From CAUPWF01 sp963515125 (GTDB lineage Bacteria > Bacillota > Clostridia > Lachnospirales > Lachnospiraceae), in assembly GCA_052116865.1 (NCBI GenBank), contig JBQKKG010000003.1:186001-250000 (forward strand): a DNA stretch of 64,000 bases. Direction: 5' to 3'. This document shows, in pieces, positions 1 through 7,597 of this stretch; the first letter of the stretch is position 1, and every line of letters starts with the position of its first letter. The notes below the pieces were generated by a model. The model saw only the letters and a list, made by a program, of their open reading frames with translations. It did no database searches and had not been told where the DNA came from. A program made the position numbers and the translations under genes.

Positions 1-1437
1 TCTTACTTTCGTCTCATTATACCACTGCATAAAATTATCTTCTGTGAGAAACGTTGCAATGGCTTCTTCATAACTCATGCCACTTGCTAAATTCTTTACT
101 ACTTTTTCCCTATCTGCTACTGCTTTGTCAGACATCGAATATTCTAAGATATCCCTTGCTTTTGTTCCGTTTTCAAAACTTTTCATTGTGTATAGCGTGT
201 TTTCATTCACAGTGTCTATGGATGTCTCCACAATTGCCACAACATCTTTATTTTTATTCTTGGTATATTCTTCAATAGCATTTTCCTTGGTTGCTTCTTT
301 CTTTACCGGAAGATACCCCGAATCTAATGAAAACGATATATTCCTTTCTGCATCTGTAAACCACTTTAAAAACTCCATAGATGCAAATACTTCTTTCTCA
401 TCTGCATTTGTCACTGCCATTCCAGCTCCTTGCTGTAACGCGTAATTCTCTCCGTCCTTAAATTTAGGGGCCTCCATAGATTCCATGGTAATAGCATAGC
501 TTTCAGCATCATTTACAACAACCTCTTTTGGAAAGAACGTGGCACCAGAAGAAGATCCAGTAAACGCGATAATGTTTCCTGTTTTAATATCATCACTTCT
601 AAATCTTCCCGAAGATGAGAAATATCCTTTTATATACGGTATATAATAATTATCCCAAAGTGCTCTGATTGTTTCTTGATGAAAATCCAAAATCGTTTGC
701 CCGTCTTTTAGAGAAAAAATATCATGCCCCAATTGTTTACTTCCAATCACAAAATAATTTGCCATAGAATCTCTGCCGTAGAATGCTTTCCCATCATTTG
801 CTTCTAGCGTCAAACTATCTGTCCATGTATAATATTTTTCTGCAATACTAACTAATCCTTCTATCGTTTTACACTCCTCTAATATGGCACCAGTAGCAGT
901 TGAGAATTTATCCCATTCCGTTTTATTTATCATAAATATCTCTGTAGCTTTTGCAATTGGAAATATCTTCAGACTATTATCTTTATTAAACCTTCCCTCT
1001 TCTATAAAACTCTCTATGTATTCCTCTTGTTCTTCCACCGTCAAATACTGACTCTGGTCAATTAAGATACCCTTTTCATCAAATTTGTACGCCTGATCAG
1101 GATATCCTGCAAAAATATTTGGCACCTCTTTTGCTCCTACTTTTCCCTCTACGGCGGCTGCCACACTATCCGTCACATCATTTGCACTTCCATACCCTGA
1201 AGATTCTACAATGACTCCTATTTTTTCCCCCTCTGTGTCATTAAACTCATCTACAATTGCATCAAAGGCATCCTGTTGTGCTCCACTGTAATAATGCCAT
1301 ATAGTAATTGTTATAGGATTTTTTGGGTCTAATATTGTGTTATTGCTACTACTACTTTCGCTTACCGTACTCGCCCCGCACCCAGTGCATAGTAGCATTA
1401 CCACCAGTAGGATTGTTATTGTGTTACTTTTTCTCAT
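1..1437 (-). CDS. ABC transporter sugar-binding lipoprotein (3' end outside window)
   Basis: Open frame of 479 codons running off the left edge, so the C-terminus is missing. The product starts with a basic n-region, a hydrophobic stretch and a lipobox LLCTGC with the modified cysteine at residue 20, followed by a Ser/Asn-rich linker. The mature part has features of family 1 extracellular solute-binding proteins: an ITIWHYY strand near residue 40, then a GYGSANDV loop and a PNIFAGYPDQAY segment typical of carbohydrate binders. The start was chosen because GGAGG lies 7 bases upstream of ATG. The permease genes would be expected downstream, beyond the left edge. The ligand is not predictable; a sugar is the family default. 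Confidence 0.85.
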   Translation of the reverse strand, partial: MRKSNTITILLVVMLLCTGCGASTVSESSSSNNTILDPKNPITITIWHYYSGAQQDAFDAIVDEFNDTEGEKIGVIVESSGYGSANDVTDSVAAAVEGKVGAKEVPNIFAGYPDQAYKFDEKGILIDQSQYLTVEEQEEYIESFIEEGRFNKDNSLKIFPIAKATEIFMINKTEWDKFSTATGAILEECKTIEGLVSIAEKYYTWTDSLTLEANDGKAFYGRDSMANYFVIGSKQLGHDIFSLKDGQTILDFHQETIRALWDNYYIPYIKGYFSSSGRFRSDDIKTGNIIAFTGSSSGATFFPKEVVVNDAESYAITMESMEAPKFKDGENYALQQGAGMAVTNADEKEVFASMEFLKWFTDAERNISFSLDSGYLPVKKEATKENAIEEYTKNKNKDVVAIVETSIDTVNENTLYTMKSFENGTKARDILEYSMSDKAVADREKVVKNLASGMSYEEAIATFLTEDNFMQWYNETKVR

Positions 1438-1454
1438 CTTCCATCCTCCGCATG

Positions 1455-1482
1455 TTTATACTTCTAAGATACCATATTTCAA
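1455..1482 (-). promoter_or_regulatory. Putative sigma-A promoter of the solute-binding protein gene
   Basis: On the minus strand TTGAAA (1477-1482) and TATAAA (1455-1460) are separated by 16 bases, just upstream of the lipoprotein start and just after the csoR terminator. Each box has one mismatch to consensus. Confidence 0.45.
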
Positions 1483-1495
1483 CACCATAAACAAC

Positions 1496-1533
1496 AAAAA
1501 AGACGTCTTTCTGACAGAAAAAGACGTCTTTTT
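1496..1533 (-). terminator. Rho-independent terminator of copA-csoR
   Basis: Two copies of the self-complementary AAAGACGTCTTT separated by CTGACAG form a strong hairpin, followed on the minus strand by a run of T. It begins six bases after the csoR stop codon. Confidence 0.85.
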
Positions 1534-1538
1534 ACAAT

Positions 1539-1820
1539 TTATTTCATTAACTTTTGGATGGTTTCACACAATTCGTCAACTGCTCCTATTTTATCTGATT
1601 TAATGTCATCTACAACACAAGTCTTTATATGATTGGCTAGTAATTTTTTATTAAACCCATGCAATGCGGATTGAATGGCTGATACTTGAGTCAAGATCTC
1701 TACACAGTATCTCTCTTCTTCAACCATATTTCTTACCCCTCTTACTTGGCCTTCAATACGGTTTAACCGTGTGATTAAGTCTTTATATTCTGGTTCCGAT
1801 CGATGTGTTAATCTTTCCAC
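1539..1820 (-). CDS. csoR: Copper-sensing transcriptional repressor CsoR
   Basis: 93-residue all-helical metal-sensing repressor of the CsoR/RcnR (DUF156) family. The Cu(I) ligand set Cys-His-Cys is visible as C39, H64 and C68 (RYC, ANHIKTC), the pattern of true CsoR rather than RcnR or FrmR. The family binds operator DNA as a tetramer and lets go on binding Cu(I). A TTG 18 bases upstream (1838) keeps the frame open, but AAGGAG lies inside that extension, so the GTG at 1820 with an 8-base spacer is the better start. It lies 54 bases downstream of copA, is probably cotranscribed with it, and likely acts on the palindrome upstream of copA. Confidence 0.9.
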   Translation of the reverse strand: MERLTHRSEPEYKDLITRLNRIEGQVRGVRNMVEEERYCVEILTQVSAIQSALHGFNKKLLANHIKTCVVDDIKSDKIGAVDELCETIQKLMK

Positions 1821-1874
1821 TATTTTTTCTCCTTTCAATTATCATCACATTAATCTGAATTATGACCATACCCA

Positions 1875-4148
1875 TTACAATTTTAACGTCTTAAGGCGTA
1901 ATGCATTTCCAACTACAGAAACCGAGCTTAAAGACATTGCCAGTCCAGCGAAAATAGGATTCAATAGGGTTCCATTCAATGCATATAGCACCCCTGCTGC
2001 CAATGGCAGGCCTAATGCATTATAGAAAAATGCCCAAAACAAATTCTGTTTGATATTACGAATTGTAGCACGGCTCAATTGAATTGCTTTACAAACATCT
2101 TGAAGATTAGACCGCATCAATACAATATCTCCTGAATCTAATGCTATATCACTTCCATCTCCAATTGCAGTTCCAACATCAGCTTGCACCAATGCTGGCG
2201 CATCGTTAATTCCATCTCCAACCATCATGACACATTTTCCTTGAGACTGCAATTCCTCTACAATACTAGCCTTATCTCCCGGAAGAACTTCAGCATAAAT
2301 TTTATCTACCCCAACCTGTTTACCAATATAATCAGCTACCAACCTATGATCTCCCGTGATCATATATACTTCCGTTCCTAATTCTTTCAAATTCTTAATG
2401 GCATCTATGCTAGTCTCCTTAATTGGATCCGCTACCCCTATAATACCTATCACTTGGCCATCCTGACCATCTTGACGCTTTATTCCAACATACAACGGAG
2501 TTTGTCCTTTTGTAGCAACTTGCTGTGCCAACTCTCTAAAACGCCCCATTGCCAACCGTTGAATATTGCATAATTTCTTATTACCAATATAAAATGTGCT
2601 ATCATCAACATTTGCTACGATTCCTTGTCCTGTGATACTTAAAAATTGAGATACTTTTTTTAATTCTAATCCTCGTTGCTTTGCCTCCTCTACAATTGCC
2701 ATACCTAATGGATGCTCTGATGCTTGTTCGCATGAAGCCGTCATGCGTAAAAATTCCTCTTCACTCAACCATTGCTTTGTTCTTTCAGATACGATGATTG
2801 ACATTACTTTTGGGTGTCCCTCTGTAATGGTACCGGTCTTATCAAGTACTATGGTATCGATCTTATGAGTCACTTCTAAAGCTTCTCCACTTTTAATTAA
2901 GATTCCATGATTTGCACCCAAACCTGTCCCTACCATAATGGCTGTTGGTGTTGCAAGCCCTAAGGCGCATGGACAAGCAATAACTAAAACGGAGACAAAA
3001 ATTGTTAAAACAAATGCTATATCATGTCCGAGCAACAACCAGATAATGCTGGCAACAACTGCAATCACCATAACTACGGGAACAAAATACCCCGATACAG
3101 TATCTGCCAACTTTGATATAGGTGCTTTCCGTCCTTGTGCATCTTCCATCATTTTAACAATTTTAGCTAACGTTGTATCCTCACCAACATGTGATACTTT
3201 TACAATCACCGCACCCTGATAATTGACACTTCCCCCAATTACCTGATTATCGATCCCCTTCTCCACAGGAATACTCTCTCCAGTCAACATAGACTCATCT
3301 ATACTAGTGCTCCCATCTACAATCATTCCATCTAGTGGAATTCTTGCTCCCGGCTTAATAAGAATAAAGTCCCCTTGCTTCACTTTCTCTACTGGCACCT
3401 CTTTTTGCTTATTATTTATTAGCAATATTGCCGTATCTGGGGCTAGCTCCATTAATTTGCGTATGGCTTCTGATGTTTTTCCTTTACTGCGTCCTTCCAT
3501 ATATTTACCAACCATAACTAAGGTTACAACTATTGCTGCAGATTCGTAGTATAAATGATGTACTGCCATAGCATCACTCGATATAGAGCATGTCATAAAC
3601 AAACTGTAGACAAATGCACTACCAGTACCAATTGCAACTAAAGAATCCATATTTGGATGTCCCTTACACAAACTTTTCAACCCTACAATGTAAAATTTCC
3701 TTCCATTAACCAATATAATGAATGTCAATATTAATTGTGACAAAGCAAAGTATAAGGGGTTACTATCCATATCCAAAATCTCTGGAAGAGGCATGTCCCA
3801 TGGCACCATGTGTCCCATAGAAATATAAAGTAGCGGGATAGATAACATGATATTGGTAATCAATTGATGCTTTGTTCGACGAAGCTCTTTGCTCATCTCT
3901 TCCTCGGTCTGTTTCTGCTCCACCTTTGACTTCTTACTTTCCAATTCCGCTTCAAAACCAGCTCTTTCTACTGCAGCCACAATGACTTTTTCTCCAACTA
4001 ATTTCTCATCATATGTTATCGTTAATATCGCTGTTGTTAAATTAACGCTACTCTCTGCCACTCCTTCAATCTTATTAGTTACACGTTCTACTGCACTACT
4101 ACAAGCAGCACAGGCCATACCCTTTATTCTATATTTTTCTGTTTTCAT
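1875..4148 (-). CDS. copA: Copper-translocating P1B-type ATPase CopA
   Basis: 757-residue inner-membrane pump that exports Cu(I) using ATP. Seen in order: one N-terminal heavy-metal domain with C13xxC16 (GMACAAC), membrane helices, the TGES actuator loop near 290, the CPC ion-binding motif at 392-394, the phosphorylated aspartate D436 in DKTGT, and the GDGINDAP hinge in the ATP-binding part. Length and single metal-binding domain fit Firmicute CopA. AAAGGAGAG stands 8 bases before the ATG. It is the first gene of a two-gene operon with csoR and has a CsoR-type operator in its promoter. No CopZ chaperone gene is present next to it. Confidence 0.95.
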   Translation of the reverse strand: MKTEKYRIKGMACAACSSAVERVTNKIEGVAESSVNLTTAILTITYDEKLVGEKVIVAAVERAGFEAELESKKSKVEQKQTEEEMSKELRRTKHQLITNIMLSIPLLYISMGHMVPWDMPLPEILDMDSNPLYFALSQLILTFIILVNGRKFYIVGLKSLCKGHPNMDSLVAIGTGSAFVYSLFMTCSISSDAMAVHHLYYESAAIVVTLVMVGKYMEGRSKGKTSEAIRKLMELAPDTAILLINNKQKEVPVEKVKQGDFILIKPGARIPLDGMIVDGSTSIDESMLTGESIPVEKGIDNQVIGGSVNYQGAVIVKVSHVGEDTTLAKIVKMMEDAQGRKAPISKLADTVSGYFVPVVMVIAVVASIIWLLLGHDIAFVLTIFVSVLVIACPCALGLATPTAIMVGTGLGANHGILIKSGEALEVTHKIDTIVLDKTGTITEGHPKVMSIIVSERTKQWLSEEEFLRMTASCEQASEHPLGMAIVEEAKQRGLELKKVSQFLSITGQGIVANVDDSTFYIGNKKLCNIQRLAMGRFRELAQQVATKGQTPLYVGIKRQDGQDGQVIGIIGVADPIKETSIDAIKNLKELGTEVYMITGDHRLVADYIGKQVGVDKIYAEVLPGDKASIVEELQSQGKCVMMVGDGINDAPALVQADVGTAIGDGSDIALDSGDIVLMRSNLQDVCKAIQLSRATIRNIKQNLFWAFFYNALGLPLAAGVLYALNGTLLNPIFAGLAMSLSSVSVVGNALRLKTLKL

Positions 4149-4169
4149 CTTCTATTCTCTCCTTTTAAA

Positions 4170-4189
4170 CATACCCTTAGGGGGTATAT
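4170..4189. promoter_or_regulatory. CsoR operator
   Basis: Pseudo-palindrome ATACCCTTAGGGGGTAT centred at about 4180, matching the G/C-tract layout known for CsoR operators. It sits between the -10 box of the copA promoter and the ribosome site, so bound repressor would block initiation. Confidence 0.8.
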
Positions 4190-4191
4190 TT

Positions 4192-4220
4192 ATTATAAAT
4201 TATCAAAGATTGTATGTCAA
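4192..4220 (-). promoter_or_regulatory. copA promoter, consensus sigma-A
   Basis: Perfect TTGACA (4215-4220) and TATAAT (4192-4197) on the minus strand with a 17-base spacer. The CsoR operator lies directly downstream. Such a strong core promoter agrees with control by repression. Confidence 0.85.
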
Positions 4221-4230
4221 TAGTCATAAT

Positions 4231-4267
4231 AAAAAAGAACAAATGTTTTTCACATTTGTTCTTTTTT
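4231..4267 (-). terminator. Rho-independent terminator of htrA
   Basis: A 15-base stem (AAAAAAGAACAAATG and its complement) with a short loop and T-run, 20 bases after the htrA stop. The A/T symmetry could also let it work on the other strand. Confidence 0.85.
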
Positions 4268-4286
4268 ATTAATTAGTAAATACTAT

Positions 4287-5570
4287 TTAATTTGTTTGAC
4301 GACCTAATGTAACGTCCACTTCTTGTTCTGCATACGTTCCATCTGGGTTAGGTACTTGTATCTTTAACTTAACTTTTGTACCTGCTGCACAATATTGTAA
4401 TTGTTCTTGCAAAGTTGCCATACTATCAATTGTAACACCTTCAAATTCCGTAATGATGCTTCCTTTAGAAATTCCGGCATTAGCAGCACCACCACCTTCT
4501 GTCGCTTCTGAAACATAGACACCTGTTGGCATATTGTACATCTTTGAACTTTCTTCTGTCACATCAACACCTTTAATTCCAATGTATCCTTTCTCCGCTT
4601 CAGACACCTTTGCTTTTGTCTCTTTATTCATAAGTGTAGTTATCGTTTCACTTGCATCTGATATAGGAATTGCATATCCCATACCTTCTACAGCACTTGC
4701 AGATACTTTCACCGTATTTATTCCGATAACTTCACCATTTGCATTCACCAATGCACCACCACTATTACCCGGATTAATTGCAGCATCTGTCTGAATAAGA
4801 GCAGTGTCAAACCCTTCCATCTCAATAGTACGTTCTGTTGCACTAATAACACCTGTTGTAACTGATTGACCATATCCCAATGCATTTCCGATTGCAATTG
4901 CTGGTTCCCCTACTTGAATCTTTGTAGAATCTCCTAATGTAGCAACTTTAATTACATCCATGGTTGCACTTTCAATTTTATCTGTGCTAACAGCAATCAC
5001 AGCCAAATCTTTATTAGCGTCAACACCCTTTATCTGTGCTTCCACACTTGTATCGTCTATAAAACTTACAGTTAACGTATTACTACCTTCTATCACGTGA
5101 TTATTTGTTAAGATCAATAACTCCGTTTCATTTTGACCAATGATAATTCCTGATCCACTACTCTCGCTTTCTTGCTGACTAGTTCCCCCAAAAAAACTCT
5201 GCACTTGCTGTACACTCATATTTGTAATAGAAACTACCGATGGCATAACATTTCCAACTACCTTTGAAACATCTGAAACTACTGTATCCGATGTCTTCGT
5301 AATAGATGAGCTATCTACAGTTGTTGTTTTTGCCGCCTGTTTTGATTCTCCTGTCCCAAATAATTTATTTCCTATTATATTTGTAGCTTGAAATGCAGTT
5401 CCACCTACAATTCCAAATATAATTGCAAAACAAACTACTGCTACTGCCTTTGGAATTTTTAAATGGTGTTTCTGTTTAGGCTCCTTTGGTGATGTATTTG
5501 TAGATTGTGTATTATTCACATTTTTCTGCGATTCTTGATCTGGTACATAATAATTATATTGATTGTCCAT
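4287..5570 (-). CDS. htrA: Membrane-anchored HtrA/DegP-type serine protease
   Basis: 427-residue trypsin-like protease for surface protein quality control. A cytoplasmic Asn/Lys-rich N-terminus is followed by one membrane helix (41-60), a protease domain with triad H158 (TNNHVI), D188 (NKDLAV) and S270 (PGNSGG), and a C-terminal PDZ domain (about 330-420). The arrangement matches HtrA/HtrB/YyxA proteins of Firmicutes. The frame stays open for six codons upstream, but those codons contain the AAAGGAG ribosome site, so the ATG at 5570 is taken as the start. It has its own terminator; no clear promoter was seen between it and glmS. Confidence 0.93.
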   Translation of the reverse strand: MDNQYNYYVPDQESQKNVNNTQSTNTSPKEPKQKHHLKIPKAVAVVCFAIIFGIVGGTAFQATNIIGNKLFGTGESKQAAKTTTVDSSSITKTSDTVVSDVSKVVGNVMPSVVSITNMSVQQVQSFFGGTSQQESESSGSGIIIGQNETELLILTNNHVIEGSNTLTVSFIDDTSVEAQIKGVDANKDLAVIAVSTDKIESATMDVIKVATLGDSTKIQVGEPAIAIGNALGYGQSVTTGVISATERTIEMEGFDTALIQTDAAINPGNSGGALVNANGEVIGINTVKVSASAVEGMGYAIPISDASETITTLMNKETKAKVSEAEKGYIGIKGVDVTEESSKMYNMPTGVYVSEATEGGGAANAGISKGSIITEFEGVTIDSMATLQEQLQYCAAGTKVKLKIQVPNPDGTYAEQEVDVTLGRQTN

Positions 5571-5672
5571 AATAAAGACTCCTTTCAACTTTGTATGAGC
5601 CTAGTATAACGTCTAATTGTGATGAAAATGTGATTGAATTATAAAAAATCTTTGAAATGACAAAAATTTATA

Positions 5673-7499
5673 TTATTCTACAGTAACTGACTTTGCCAAA
5701 TTTCTCGGTTTATCCACATCGCATCCCCGGCCAATGGAAATATAGTACCCAAATAATTGCAACGGTATAATCGCTAATGAATTCGTAAAGTATTTATTTG
5801 TCTTTGGGATATAGATGACATAATCAGATGCACGTTCTACTTCATCATTCCCTTCATTTGTGACTGCCATAACAAATGCCCCTCGAGTGCGCACTTCCAC
5901 CATGTTACTTATCATCTTCTTATATAATTCCTCTTGTGTAAGCACCGCAGTAACCAGAGTTCCTTCTTCTACTAAGGAAATTGTACCATGTTTGAGTTCT
6001 CCTGCTGCATAGGCTTCGGAATGTATATATGATATTTCTTTTAGTTTTAACGATCCCTCCATAGAAATGGCATGATCTAGACCTCGACCAATAAAGAAAA
6101 TATCTCTTGCTGCCAAGTAGCGATTTGCAAATTTCTGTATTTTATCCTTATGGTTTAGAAGCATTTCCACTTGTTCCGGTAGCATTTTCAACTCTTCAAT
6201 CATAGCTGAAAACTCTTTACTATCTATCTTTCCTTTTACTTTTGCAAACTTTATCGCCAAAAGATAAACCGCAATCAATTGTGCTGAATATGCCTTGGTT
6301 GTCGCAACTGCAATTTCTGGTCCAGCCCAAGTATACATAACATTATCCGCTTCTCGTGCTATGGAGCTGCCAACAACATTAACAATTCCCAACACTTTAG
6401 CGCCCTTTTTCTTTGCTTCTCTAAGACCAGCTAAAGAATCAGCAGTCTCACCTGATTGACTAATTACCACAACTAAAGTTCCATCATCAAGAATCGGATT
6501 CCGATATCGGAATTCTGATGCCACATCTACTTCAACTGGAATTCTAGCCATCCCTTCAAATATATACTTACTAGTATATCCTACATGACTTGCAGATCCA
6601 CAAGCAACGATTTGAATTTTTTTAATATTGAGAATATCCTCGTCCGACATGTTGAGTTCTTCTACAATAATATCCCCATTTTTCAAACGTGGAGAAAATG
6701 TATCACGAATTGCTTTGGGCTGTTCATACATCTCCTTCAACATAAAATGTTCATAACCACCCTTTTCTGCAGCGTCTACATCCCATTCAATGGTTGTAAA
6801 CTGTTTTTCAATTGGCTCTTCATCTACATTATAAAAATCCATCCTATCCTTTGTGATTTTGACAATTTCTTCATTCTCAATAAAACATACTTCTCGAGTA
6901 TAACGTAGCACTGCTGGAACATCCGATGCAATAATATTTCCATTTTTCGCATTTCCCACAATCAATGGACTATCCTTACGAACTGCATACAGTTCTTCTG
7001 GATGATCTTTAAAAATGATTCCCAATGCATAGGAACCTTCCATGCGATGCATAATTTTAGTAATTGTCTCTAATGGATTACCTTTATAATAATAATCCAG
7101 TAAATGTGCAATAATTTCCGTGTCAGTCTCTGATATGAACTCATATCCCTTTTTCATAAGCTTTTCTTTTAACTTTAAATAATTCTCAATAATTCCATTA
7201 TGAACTACCACAATACTTTCATCTTTATTAAAGTGAGGATGTGCGTTCACATTCGATGGTGAACCATGGGTTGCCCATCTTGTATGCCCAATACCCAGAG
7301 TTCCTGGAAGTATTGCTCCTTCATGGGTTAGTTCAGCAAGAATTTTAAGTCTTCCTTTGGACTTCATCATATCAATATTAGTACCATCAAACACTGCAAT
7401 TCCCGCAGAATCATATCCTCTATATTCTAATTTAGATAAACCATCTAATAGTATAGGTGCTGCCTGTTCTTTTCCAATATAACCTACTATTCCGCACAT
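5673..7499 (-). CDS. glmS: Glutamine--fructose-6-phosphate aminotransferase (isomerizing)
   Basis: 608-residue cytoplasmic enzyme making glucosamine-6-phosphate from fructose-6-phosphate and glutamine, the entry to UDP-GlcNAc, peptidoglycan and wall glycans. The N-terminal nucleophile cysteine directly follows Met (MCGIVGYIG), the glutaminase domain covers about 1-220, two SIS domains follow, and the C-terminus ends in the typical DxPRNLAKSVTVE. AGGAGG precedes the ATG. The leader after the predicted promoter is only about 50 bases, too short for a glmS ribozyme. Confidence 0.97.
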   Translation of the reverse strand: MCGIVGYIGKEQAAPILLDGLSKLEYRGYDSAGIAVFDGTNIDMMKSKGRLKILAELTHEGAILPGTLGIGHTRWATHGSPSNVNAHPHFNKDESIVVVHNGIIENYLKLKEKLMKKGYEFISETDTEIIAHLLDYYYKGNPLETITKIMHRMEGSYALGIIFKDHPEELYAVRKDSPLIVGNAKNGNIIASDVPAVLRYTREVCFIENEEIVKITKDRMDFYNVDEEPIEKQFTTIEWDVDAAEKGGYEHFMLKEMYEQPKAIRDTFSPRLKNGDIIVEELNMSDEDILNIKKIQIVACGSASHVGYTSKYIFEGMARIPVEVDVASEFRYRNPILDDGTLVVVISQSGETADSLAGLREAKKKGAKVLGIVNVVGSSIAREADNVMYTWAGPEIAVATTKAYSAQLIAVYLLAIKFAKVKGKIDSKEFSAMIEELKMLPEQVEMLLNHKDKIQKFANRYLAARDIFFIGRGLDHAISMEGSLKLKEISYIHSEAYAAGELKHGTISLVEEGTLVTAVLTQEELYKKMISNMVEVRTRGAFVMAVTNEGNDEVERASDYVIYIPKTNKYFTNSLAIIPLQLFGYYISIGRGCDVDKPRNLAKSVTVE

Positions 7500-7555
7500 A
7501 TTTTAAGCCTCCTATTGTTGTACAAAACATCACTTTTTTTGCACTTTTAGATTAT

Positions 7556-7584
7556 ATTATATCAGATTAGATAACATATGTAAA
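7556..7584 (-). promoter_or_regulatory. Putative glmS promoter
   Basis: TTTACA (7579-7584) and TATAAT (7556-7561) on the minus strand, spacer 17. A second overlapping TATAAT occurs five bases downstream. It lies between the stop of the upstream glycosyltransferase and glmS. Confidence 0.65.
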
Positions 7585-7597
7585 CTAAAATTTGACC

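Noticed and set aside
77..445. Plus-strand open frame opposite the solute-binding protein gene
   Set aside because: It is antisense to a frame with a lipobox and family motifs, has no ribosome site and no recognisable domain. The same holds for the other plus-strand frames opposite minus-strand genes.
7500..7597. Possible glmS ribozyme
   Set aside because: The gap is too short and no matching pairing pattern was seen.
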